Of a stretch of DNA of 7,122 nucleotides, positions 1-5,285 are shown one piece after another. The DNA is taken from assembly GCA_947378615.1 (NCBI GenBank), contig CANCKV010000160.1:1-7122 (forward strand). The letters are read 5' to 3'. Each line of letters starts with the position of its first letter. The first letter of the stretch is position 1. The notes beneath the pieces are model-generated. The model had not been told where the DNA came from and did not search any database. It saw only the letters and a program-made list of their open reading frames with translations. This stretch comes from Chitinophagaceae bacterium. Lineage in GTDB: Bacteria > Bacteroidota > Bacteroidia > Chitinophagales > Chitinophagaceae. The translations under genes were made by a program, and so were the position numbers.

Positions 1-6
1 GAAGAA

Positions 7-34
7 GTTATGAGTGATGAATTATGAGTGAGTG
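7..34. repeat. 14-bp tandem repeat, TTATGAGTGATGAA type, about two units
   Basis: The sequence TTATGAGTGATGAA at 8-21 is followed directly by a second, partial unit TTATGAGTGA at 22-31. The same motif recurs at 164-182 and 3640-3667. The 14-base period is not a multiple of three, so a coding origin is unlikely. It looks like a dispersed low-complexity intergenic repeat of the kind common in Bacteroidota genomes; that comparison is from memory. Confidence 0.65.
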
Positions 35-163
35 TATTTTATAATGGGATGGTCATATTTGGGAGGTGTTTTGCGATGAGATGCCTAGGGCATGACAACG
101 AAGCGTATCTGAACTATGATTCTTTTGCTTTATGTGTTTTTTGTGATTGTAAGAGGATAATTT

Positions 164-182
164 AGTAATGAATTATGAGTAA
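164..182. repeat. Partial copy of the TTATGAGTAATGAA 14-bp repeat
   Basis: AGTAATGAATTATGAGTAA continues the same 14-base pattern seen at 7-34 and 3640-3667, in the same orientation. It holds slightly more than one unit. It lies in the gene-free left end of the window. Confidence 0.55.
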
Positions 183-340
183 AGAATGGCATTTCTAGAT
201 TCTTCTGAAGAATTCAGGAAACAACGCTAGTTAACGTTAAAAATTCTTGGTATTACTATAAACAATTGTTTCATGTGGTAAGACTGCCTTCATAGCAACC
301 TTTTATTTGTTTTTGCCTCTTTGAATTCAATCCGGTACAT

Positions 341-413
341 AAAAGAGTCTAGCTGCATGAGGAGGCAGCTGCGGGGTAGCTGAACAAGTTTCATGTGGAC
401 ATAAAACTCTTTT
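341..413. repeat. Long-range inverted repeat enclosing smaller hairpins
   Basis: AAAAGAGT at 341-348 is perfectly complementary to ACTCTTTT at 406-413, giving an 8-bp outer stem. Inside it AGCTGC (351-356) pairs with GCAGCT (365-370) across an 8-base loop, and the word AGCTG appears three times. It could be the folded tail of a transcript arriving on either strand, a small structured RNA, or chance. No known RNA family is recognised. It lies just beyond the terminator-like hairpin of the neighbouring minus-strand ATPase gene. Confidence 0.35.
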
Positions 414-420
414 AGCGAAA

Positions 421-438
421 TACCCCTCACTTGGGGTA
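421..438 (-). terminator. Probable terminator hairpin of the ABC-F gene
   Basis: TACCCC (421-426) and GGGGTA (433-438) form a 6-bp GC-rich stem with a 6-base loop. On the minus strand the hairpin begins five bases after the TAG stop of the ABC-F gene, the expected place for a terminator. The following minus-strand bases are TATTTCGC, so the U-tract is poor. The hairpin is clear; its role is inferred from position. Confidence 0.5.
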
Positions 439-443
439 GTTCT

Positions 444-2405
444 CTAAGCCTCCATTTCCATTATTTGCTCAAACAAGGTTTCGTACTGTGCTTCTGCTTG
501 TTTTATTTTATTATTAATGTCCTTATAACTCTTTTCTGTCTCAGCAAATTTTGCCACATTTTTATAGCTTTCAGGGTCAGCTAATGACAGTTCTATTTCT
601 GTTCTTGCTTTTTTTAATTGTTCCAATTCTTGCTCTGCCTTAGAGAATTTATTTTGTAATTTCTTCAATTCAGTATTGTCCACCCTCGGTTTAGCAACAC
701 TCTTTGGTGCTGCTTCTTGAATTTTTATCTTCTGTTCCTCTACCTTTTTAGGTTCCTCTTTCGTAGCTAATGTGGCCTTTCTGCTTTCTTCCTTCGCCTT
801 CTTTGCCATCCTTTCCTTCCATTCTACATATTCGGTATAGCTTCCCTTGAACTCCTTGATTTCATGGTCAACTATTTCCCAAATCTTATTCGCCGTCTTA
901 GAAACAAAGAACCTGTCGTGACTCACCAAAATAATACTGCCTTCATATTTGGTCAGTGCATCCGCTAATAGCTCCACACTATGCATATCTAAGTGATTCG
1001 TAGGTTCATCTAGCATCAAAAAATTGCTCTTGCTCACAATTACTTTTGCCAATGCTACACGAGCCTTTTCTCCTCCACTCAATATCTTGATTTTCTTATC
1101 GCTATCATCGCCACTAAAAAGGAAACAGCCTAGTAAATTTCTTAATTCAGGTTCTGTTTTCCCACTCCTTGTTTCCATCATCTCATCAAGAATCGAATTG
1201 TCAAGGTTTAGTGCCTCTAACTGATGCTGCGCATAAAAACTGCTGTCCACATTATGCCCCCAAATTCGTTCTCCTCCAAAATTTTCTTCCGTACCAGCAA
1301 TTATTCTTAGTAACGTACTCTTCCCCTTTCCATTAGCACCAATCAGTGCAATCTTATCCCCTCTATCAATCTCTGCTATTCCTTTATCTATAATCAGATT
1401 CTCTCCATATTTTTTATGAATATCTTTAAGAGAAACAAGTACACGTCCCGGTTGATTATTCATTTGGAAATTGATTTTCAGATTAGGTCGTTCAAGTCCT
1501 GCACTTTCTAATCTTTCAATCTTATCTAATTTTTTCATCAGACTTTGTGCAGCAGCAGCCTTTGATGCTTTAGCACGAAAACGCTCAATAAAACGTTCTT
1601 GTTGATTGATATACTCTTGTTGATTTTCAAATGCCCTTTGTTGCATTTCAATCCTCAACTCTTTTTCAGTTTCATAATATTCGTAGTTTCCAGAATAGAT
1701 ATGTAGTTTCTGTTGATAGATTTCAACAATCTTTGTCACCATCCTATTCAAAAAGAATTTATCGTGACTAACAATCACCACACTTCCTTGATAATGAAGT
1801 AAATATTTTTCTAGCCACTCAATAGAAGGTAAATCCAAGTGGTTCGTTGGTTCATCCAAAAGCAATACATCGGGTGCTTGCAATATCATTTTGGTCAATA
1901 AAACCCTCATTCTCCATCCCCCACTAAACTCTTTGTAGGGTTTGTTCATTTGTTCGGTACTAAAGCCTAGACCATGTAAGACTTCTTCTGTTTTGTGTTG
2001 AATATTATAGCCATCCAAAACATCCATCTCATGGAGTTTGTCTGTATAGTCAGTTAATAGTTTTTCATTTTCGTTAGTTTCTAATTCAATGCCCAATTCA
2101 TAAATCTCTTTTTCCAATTCACGAACTCTTTCAAAGGCACCCATTGCTACTTCCAAGATACTTTCACTTGTATCAAAACTCAATAAATCTTGGTGCAAAT
2201 ATCCAATAGTGGTATCTCTTCCCTTTTCAACTGTGCCTTTTGAAGGGAGGTATTGTCCTACCAAAACCTTTAGCAATGTTGATTTCCCAGTACCGTTATA
2301 TCCAATCAAACCAATTCTTTCACCAGGTGTAATATGCCATGTGGCTTCTTCTACAATTACCCTTGCACCAAATTCGAACGTTAAGTTTTGAAAACCAATT
2401 AACAT
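444..2405 (-). CDS. ABC-F family ATPase, YheS-like
   Basis: Soluble protein of 653 residues with two ATP-binding cassettes on one chain and no membrane segments, the ABC-F architecture. Cassette 1 has Walker A GYNGTGKST (35-43), signature FSGGWRMR (160-167), Walker B LLLDEPTNHLD (181-191) and a switch histidine in VSHD (212-215). Cassette 2 has GANGKGKST (356-364), LSGGEKAR (442-449), FLMLDEPTNHLD (462-473) and a second VSHD. The linker at about 240-305, with RFRAKASKAAAAQS, is the arm that in this family reaches toward ribosome-bound tRNA. Lys/Glu-rich, probably coiled-coil sequence follows from about 550 to the end. Layout and the HGLGFS and SGGWRMR wording resemble E. coli YheS more than EttA or Uup. 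ABC-F proteins bind ribosomes and affect elongation or stalling; some give antibiotic resistance, but nothing here marks this as a resistance type. The ATG at 2405 is supported by a promoter element 23-30 bases upstream. A hairpin follows the stop. Confidence 0.93.
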   Translation of the reverse strand: MLIGFQNLTFEFGARVIVEEATWHITPGERIGLIGYNGTGKSTLLKVLVGQYLPSKGTVEKGRDTTIGYLHQDLLSFDTSESILEVAMGAFERVRELEKEIYELGIELETNENEKLLTDYTDKLHEMDVLDGYNIQHKTEEVLHGLGFSTEQMNKPYKEFSGGWRMRVLLTKMILQAPDVLLLDEPTNHLDLPSIEWLEKYLLHYQGSVVIVSHDKFFLNRMVTKIVEIYQQKLHIYSGNYEYYETEKELRIEMQQRAFENQQEYINQQERFIERFRAKASKAAAAQSLMKKLDKIERLESAGLERPNLKINFQMNNQPGRVLVSLKDIHKKYGENLIIDKGIAEIDRGDKIALIGANGKGKSTLLRIIAGTEENFGGERIWGHNVDSSFYAQHQLEALNLDNSILDEMMETRSGKTEPELRNLLGCFLFSGDDSDKKIKILSGGEKARVALAKVIVSKSNFLMLDEPTNHLDMHSVELLADALTKYEGSIILVSHDRFFVSKTANKIWEIVDHEIKEFKGSYTEYVEWKERMAKKAKEESRKATLATKEEPKKVEEQKIKIQEAAPKSVAKPRVDNTELKKLQNKFSKAEQELEQLKKARTEIELSLADPESYKNVAKFAETEKSYKDINNKIKQAEAQYETLFEQIMEMEA

Positions 2406-2427
2406 GTAAATCCTAATTTTTGAGCCG

Positions 2428-2435
2428 CAAATGTA
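2428..2435 (-). promoter_or_regulatory. Bacteroidota-type -7 promoter element for the ABC-F gene
   Basis: On the minus strand this reads TACATTTG, a perfect match to the TAnnTTTG -7 consensus of Bacteroidota sigma factor promoters. It ends 23 bases before the ATG, so the leader would be about 15-20 bases. The -33 region (about 2455-2460) reads TTAACC rather than a clear TTG. There is no good ribosome-binding site, as is usual in this phylum. Confidence 0.6.
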
Positions 2436-2456
2436 GTTGTTGCACGGTATAAAAGG

Positions 2457-2469
2457 TTAACGTCGTTAA
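2457..2469. promoter_or_regulatory. Inverted repeat at the -33 region of the ABC-F promoter
   Basis: TTAACG (2457-2462) and CGTTAA (2464-2469) form a perfect 6-bp inverted repeat around one T. It lies 21 bases upstream of the -7 element, where the -33 contact should fall, so a regulator bound here could block or help polymerase. A related palindrome, TTAACGTTAA, is found at 231-240. The operator role is inferred from position only. Confidence 0.3.
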
Positions 2470-2561
2470 TATTATAGAATATTGGTGGAATAAATACATG
2501 CTATAAAGTCAAAAGGAATGAAAAAAGTACTTTGTTGTGAGAGATTACAAACAAGGAAGTT

Positions 2562-2588
2562 GTAGGTAATAGGTGATACGTTTTAAGT
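2562..2588. repeat. Dispersed repeat, first copy (second at 6405-6431)
   Basis: The 27 bases beginning GTAGGTAATAGG match 6405-6431 at 23 of 27 positions in the same orientation, including the shared words GTAGGT, ATACGTT and TAAGT. Both copies lie between genes. The second copy continues into an exact 14-bp tandem array, while this one does not. It is probably a decayed member of the same intergenic repeat family. Confidence 0.5.
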
Positions 2589-2680
2589 AAGAAACACACT
2601 TAATTGAACCACAAGTTGCTTAATTTATTTCAATTGCATTCCTTAGTTATTAATAAATAAGAATATCAGATAGGTTTCTT

Positions 2681-2764
2681 CGTGCGATTTCCTATTGAAA
2701 ACGTACGACGATTTCATTTCTTCGTACGGTGATTTCATTTTTGCGTTCATCATTTTTAGGAGGG
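2681..2764. repeat. 21-bp-periodic array, NEIVVR-type heptads on the minus strand
   Basis: Units begin at 2681, 2702, 2723 and 2744, exactly 21 bases apart, with the words CGTGCG, CGTACG, CGTACG and CGTTCA at their starts. The best pair is CGTACGACGATTTCATTT (2702-2719) against CGTACGGTGATTTCATTT (2723-2740), 16 of 18 identical. The outer units are degraded. On the minus strand the array reads KNEITVRRNEIVVRFQ and then a stop, a heptapeptide repeat with no start or full-length frame. It lies 3' of the amidase gene. Its unit differs from the 21-bp array near recX. Confidence 0.6.
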
Positions 2765-2841
2765 TCTATTCATTTGCGGAAATGAAACCCACCTTTTTCC
2801 ATTTGGAAATACTTTTCTCGTTTGAACAGTTAACCCTTCTC

Positions 2842-3630
2842 TTATCTTCTTATCAAAAAATCATCGGCATCCTTCAAGAATGGAAATTGATTTCTGATGG
2901 AATTCAAATCTTCTTTTTTCAGAGTAATTGTAAAGACCGCCTCTTTATCCTTTTCAGCAAATAAAATTTCTCCCAAAGGATTGATGACTGTACTATCTCC
3001 ACTATGATAAATACTGTTGCCATCATTACCTACCCGGTTTACACCTACCACATAACATTGATTTTCTATTGCCCTCGCCATCAATAGCGATTTCCAAGCA
3101 TGACTTCTTTTCTCAGGCCAATTTGCAACATAAATAAGTAAATCATATTCTGCCTTCTTTTCTATTGACTGTTGTCTTGCCCACACAGGAAAGCGTAAAT
3201 CGTAACAAATCTGTAGGTTAATCTTCCACCCCTTTGCTTGTGCTATCAAACGCTGATTACCTGCCATATAATGATTATCCTCTCCTGAAAAGGCAAACAG
3301 ATGTCGTTTATCATAACAACTAAATTGACCATTTGGAAGCATCCATATCAATCGGTTGAAATAGCTTTCACCTTCTTTGATAGCTAGACTTCCTATTAGT
3401 ATAATTTTTTTGGTTGCTGCCAGTCGTTTCATCCATGCAACTGCCTTTCCTTCCATCGTTTCCGCCATCTTTTCAGGATTCATAGTAAATCCAGTGCTAT
3501 ACATTTCAGGTAGCACTATTAGTTCTGTCCTAACTGAAATGGAATTAATCTTTTGTTCTAATTGAATAAGATTAGCATCTATATTTTCCCAAACCAAATC
3601 TGTTTGTATGAGCGTGATTGTAAGCGACAT
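2842..3630 (-). CDS. Nitrilase-superfamily omega-amidase, YafV/Nit2 type
   Basis: A 262-residue carbon-nitrogen hydrolase, close to the usual length of E. coli YafV and eukaryotic Nit2. The catalytic triad is visible: Glu42 in VLPEMYSTGF, Lys108 in YDKRHLFAF, and nucleophile Cys142 in LQICYDLRFPVW; the supporting glutamate is Glu117 in SGEDNHY. The YDKRHLF and CYDLRFP wording points to the omega-amidase branch, not to nitrile hydrolysis or glutamine-dependent NAD synthetase. Such enzymes hydrolyse alpha-ketoglutaramate and alpha-ketosuccinamate, the by-products of glutamine and asparagine transaminases, to ammonia and the 2-oxo acid. The protein should be cytosolic: no signal peptide or membrane segment is seen. 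The ATG at 3630 gives the normal family start, a beta strand followed by the QTDLVWE segment. It is 146 bases from the next upstream gene, across a 14-bp repeat; no clear promoter was found. Substrate is inferred from family. Confidence 0.9.
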   Translation of the reverse strand: MSLTITLIQTDLVWENIDANLIQLEQKINSISVRTELIVLPEMYSTGFTMNPEKMAETMEGKAVAWMKRLAATKKIILIGSLAIKEGESYFNRLIWMLPNGQFSCYDKRHLFAFSGEDNHYMAGNQRLIAQAKGWKINLQICYDLRFPVWARQQSIEKKAEYDLLIYVANWPEKRSHAWKSLLMARAIENQCYVVGVNRVGNDGNSIYHSGDSTVINPLGEILFAEKDKEAVFTITLKKEDLNSIRNQFPFLKDADDFLIRR

Positions 3631-3639
3631 GAGAAATAG

Positions 3640-3667
3640 TTATGAGTAATGAAATATGAGTGATGAG
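3640..3667. repeat. 14-bp tandem repeat, TTATGAGTAATGAA type, two units
   Basis: TTATGAGTAATGAA (3640-3653) is followed directly by ATATGAGTGATGAG (3654-3667). It is the same family and orientation as 7-34 and 164-182. It begins only nine bases upstream of the amidase start codon, so it would fall in that gene's leader or promoter region. Confidence 0.65.
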
Positions 3668-3776
3668 TTCCTTCCTTAAAAAGACTGACTCTAATCAATA
3701 GAAAACCAAAAATTAAGTGGTCCAACAGGATAAGAAGACATAAAATTAATGGGATTAATCATTTTAAGCATTCCAA

Positions 3777-4301
3777 TCATTTAATCATAGGTACAAATTC
3801 CTCTGCCGTCAAATCCATATTGTCAATAACATTAATGCGGTGGCCTATCAATGCAGTTTTTAAATCGAAGAAAGTCTTTCGTTTAAAAAGACTGCATGCA
3901 TAAGAACTACGTTTTAAATCGTTTGTAATGATTGTTACGCCATATTTTGCCTTTTTAGAGTTACCTACTCTTTCGATGACGACTTCTTTTATATCTGTGT
4001 ACTTATAAACAATATTTTTTGTGATAAATACATTGTTTTTAATGACTAATAATTCTTTGGAAAGACGGACATAATTCATTTTAGAAGCGTAAATGACAAA
4101 AAAAGAGACGCCTAAAATAAGGGGAATGATATAAGCGTTTACAATTCCTTCTCCATTATAAATCTCTACAATGCCTATAGTTAAAATCAATATTTCTGTA
4201 AGCCAAAGAAATTTTCCAACAACTGATTTTAATTGACCGACTTTATAATCTACAAAGTCACTGTTGCTTATTCCCTCTTTAATTATTTCAATTTCTTCCA
4301 T
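3777..4301 (-). CDS. Small membrane protein with possible bacterial PH-like domain, function unknown
   Basis: I do not recognise this 174-residue protein as a named family. It begins with an acidic, non-hydrophobic stretch (1-25). Two hydrophobic segments suitable for membrane helices follow, about 31-48 (FLWLTEILILTIGIVEIY) and 54-72 (VNAYIIPLILGVSFFVIYA), separated by a short polar turn with NGEG. The remaining 100 residues look soluble and beta-rich with a terminal helix: strands near RLSKELLVIKNN, VFITKNIVYKYTDIKEVVIE and KYGVTIITND, then the helix-like FFDLKTALIGHRI. Two N-terminal membrane helices followed by one beta domain is the layout of many bacterial PH-domain membrane proteins, and the YTDIKEVVIE strand fits that fold, but this is inference. 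No catalytic motif is visible. The ATG at 4301 has only an AT-rich leader and no ribosome-binding site. The gene is flanked by the 21-bp array upstream and a 146-base gap downstream, so no operon partner suggests a role. Confidence 0.7.
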   Translation of the reverse strand: MEEIEIIKEGISNSDFVDYKVGQLKSVVGKFLWLTEILILTIGIVEIYNGEGIVNAYIIPLILGVSFFVIYASKMNYVRLSKELLVIKNNVFITKNIVYKYTDIKEVVIERVGNSKKAKYGVTIITNDLKRSSYACSLFKRKTFFDLKTALIGHRINVIDNMDLTAEEFVPMIK

Positions 4302-4397
4302 TGTTATTCTACTATTAATTTCCTTATATAAATAAACCTCTAATCTATTACGTGTTTTCTCTTTCCTAACTTGTCTTTATTGTCAAAAACGCTTAAA

Positions 4398-4607
4398 AAG
4401 TTCTGTTTTGAAAAAATTCCTTCGAACTTTCTTTTTATTCTTTCTCTAGAATAAAATCTTCCTTCGACGTTTCTTTCTATTCCTTCGAAGGAATAAAAAA
4501 TTTTAAGTTTGAAATAAAACATTCCTTCGAAGGAATGTTTTATTTCGTCTAACTTCTTTTCTATTCCTTCGAAAGAATAAAATATTCCTTCTAACTTTTA
4601 AATTAAA
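4398..4607. repeat. 21-bp-periodic tandem array, CCTTCGAAGGAAT type, SFEGI heptads
   Basis: Units start at 4419, 4440, 4461, 4482, 4503, 4524, 4545 and 4566, exactly 21 bases apart. Degenerate flanking units start at 4398 and 4587. Nearly every unit ends in ATT and six start with CCTTC. Two forms roughly alternate: one continues GAAGGAATAAAA, the other AACTTTCTTTT. On the minus strand the array is open from 4597 to 4340 and reads as heptads such as SFEGIEK, KLDEIKH, SFEGMFY, SFEGIER and KFEGIFS. The only ATG in that frame (4522) lies inside the array. The plus strand is also open across 4412-4549 and reads SFEGIKN and SFEGMFY, because the core TCCTTCGAAGGA is self-complementary. Coding is therefore unproven. 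The array fills the gap between recX and the membrane-protein gene. Confidence 0.8.
4511..4546. repeat. Perfect 36-bp palindrome inside the 21-bp array
   Basis: The sequence is perfectly self-complementary around the centre between 4528 and 4529, with core ATTCCTTCGAAGGAAT. Shorter versions centre 42 bases to each side: a perfect 18-bp palindrome at 4478-4495 and a near-perfect one (one mismatched pair) at 4562-4579. As RNA it would give an extended hairpin on either strand, and its ends are T-rich, so it could work as a bidirectional terminator between recX and the membrane-protein gene. Confidence 0.7.
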
Positions 4608-4643
4608 AAAGACTTCACTTTTTATTAAAACAATCCAAAACCC

Positions 4644-5129
4644 CTAATCAGTTCCTTCTTTCTTCAATCTCTCAATGACTTCTATAATCAAATGTTGTTC
4701 ATATCCTTTTGTCACCAAATAAGAAGATGTTTTTGCTTGCCTTGAATAAAACTGTTCTTTAATAAGGCTTTCCCATTTCTTACAGGCAAGACTAAATAAT
4801 GTTGATAGATAATCAGTTTCTTCAATTTCTTTTAAAGCAAGTTTGATACAAAAACTACTAACCCCCCTTTGTTTTAATTCATATTTTATCTTTTGTCGTC
4901 CCCACTGTTTCACCCTAAACTTACCTCCTGCATAAGCAACTGCAAAACGTTCTTCATTCAAAAAGTTTTCTTCAATTAATTCTGCCATAATCTGTTCCAC
5001 ATCCTTACTAAAAAGTCCATAGGAATATAGCTTTTCTGTCACTTCTTTATGACTCCTTTCTTGATAAGCACAGAAAGATTTTATTTTTTCCAATGCCTGA
5101 TGTGGTGTCAAAACTTTCTTTGAAAACAT
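4644..5129 (-). CDS. Regulatory protein RecX
   Basis: RecX binds RecA and RecA filaments in the cytosol and limits their growth, moderating recombination and the SOS response. From the ATG at 5129 the protein has 161 residues, within the normal RecX range of roughly 150-200. It is all-helical with the three-helix repeats of the family: the first contains the YQERSHKEVTEKL segment (22-34), the second has the family hallmark ENFLNEERFAVAYAGGKFR (54-72) followed by WGRQKIKYELKQRGV (76-90), and the C-terminal repeat ends with TKGYEQHLIIEVIERL. The frame extends eight codons upstream to a TTG at 5153, but that TTG overlaps a promoter-like CACTTTTG and the residues it adds have no family character, so the ATG is preferred. 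The gene is divergent from dnaN and is followed by the 21-bp array and no recA. Identity is assigned from motifs. Confidence 0.88.
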   Translation of the reverse strand: MFSKKVLTPHQALEKIKSFCAYQERSHKEVTEKLYSYGLFSKDVEQIMAELIEENFLNEERFAVAYAGGKFRVKQWGRQKIKYELKQRGVSSFCIKLALKEIEETDYLSTLFSLACKKWESLIKEQFYSRQAKTSSYLVTKGYEQHLIIEVIERLKKEGTD

Positions 5130-5150
5130 ATTTTTTATAAAAGAATACTG

Positions 5151-5158
5151 CAAAAGTG
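5151..5158 (-). promoter_or_regulatory. Probable -7 promoter element of recX
   Basis: On the minus strand this reads CACTTTTG, one mismatch from the Bacteroidota TAnnTTTG element. It lies 21 bases upstream of the ATG at 5129 and overlaps the alternative TTG codon at 5151-5153. If transcription starts just downstream of it, that TTG cannot be the start codon. No -33 TTG was found at the usual spacing. Confidence 0.4.
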
Positions 5159-5254
5159 CAGGTTATACCCATAGTTTCCATAAAACATCGCTAATAAATC
5201 CATCTTTATCAGAAGAATTGTACTAACATTATTCTAATATTGAAAATTTACACT

Positions 5255-5262
5255 TAGGTTTG
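5255..5262 (+). promoter_or_regulatory. Probable -7 promoter element of dnaN
   Basis: TAGGTTTG matches TAnnTTTG exactly and would start transcription about 15-20 bases before the ATG at 5286. A TTG at 5240-5242 is only 12 bases upstream, shorter than the usual spacing of about 17-23, so the -33 element is uncertain. A second near-match, AATATTTG (5273-5280), would give an almost leaderless message. Confidence 0.45.
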
Positions 5263-5285
5263 TTGCTTATATAATATTTGTTGAA

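Larger units (their letters stand above)
1..443. other. Intergenic region without a convincing gene, rich in short inverted repeats
   Basis: No reading frame here has length or protein character to support a gene. The stretch holds several short perfect palindromes or hairpins: ATGCC/GGCAT with a 3-base loop (81-93), ATTCTTC/GAAGAAT around a central T (199-213), TTAACGTTAA (231-240), AAACAATTGTTT (260-271) and TTGAATTCAA (321-330). It also has an 11-base direct repeat, GTTTCATGTGG, at 269-279 and 388-398. Positions 107-150 are a degenerate T/G-rich run of TGATT- and TATGTG-like words. Separate entries cover the 14-bp repeats, a long-range stem and a terminator-like hairpin. Short palindromes are expected by chance in AT-rich DNA, so only their density is notable. 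A structured RNA is possible but I recognise none. Confidence 0.6.
2406..2841. other. Intergenic region between the amidase and ABC-F genes
   Basis: This 436-base gap lies between two minus-strand genes. Its low-coordinate end holds the promoter region of the ABC-F gene (2428-2469). The middle has a copy of a dispersed repeat (2562-2588). The part nearer the amidase gene has a 21-bp-periodic array (2681-2764). A plus-strand open frame crosses it into the amidase gene but has no recognisable protein character. A weak hairpin, TTTCC/GGAAA with a 4-base loop (about 2796-2809), lies beyond the amidase stop; it is too short to call a terminator. Confidence 0.6.

Noticed and set aside
1..27. Possible 3' end of a plus-strand gene entering from the left edge, ending at TGA 25-27
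   Set aside because: Only eight codons are visible and they overlap the 14-bp repeat, so nothing supports coding.
1024..2391. Plus-strand open frames inside the ABC-F gene (1024-1224 and 2209-2391)
   Set aside because: They are antisense shadows of conserved ATPase motifs.
2695..2964. An 89-codon plus-strand frame overlapping the 3' end of the amidase gene
   Set aside because: It is antisense to a well-supported enzyme gene and begins inside the 21-bp array. It has no recognisable domain.
3377..3565. A plus-strand open frame inside the amidase gene
   Set aside because: It is antisense to the region holding the catalytic glutamate, with no independent protein character.
4340..4522. A 60-codon minus-strand frame starting at an ATG inside the 21-bp array
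   Set aside because: Its ATG lies within the palindrome and the repeat frame runs on upstream without a start. The plus strand is also open over the same repeats. It is described under the repeat array instead of being called a gene.
4398..4607. CRISPR array interpretation of the 21-bp repeats
   Set aside because: The units are directly adjacent without unique spacers and no cas gene is visible.
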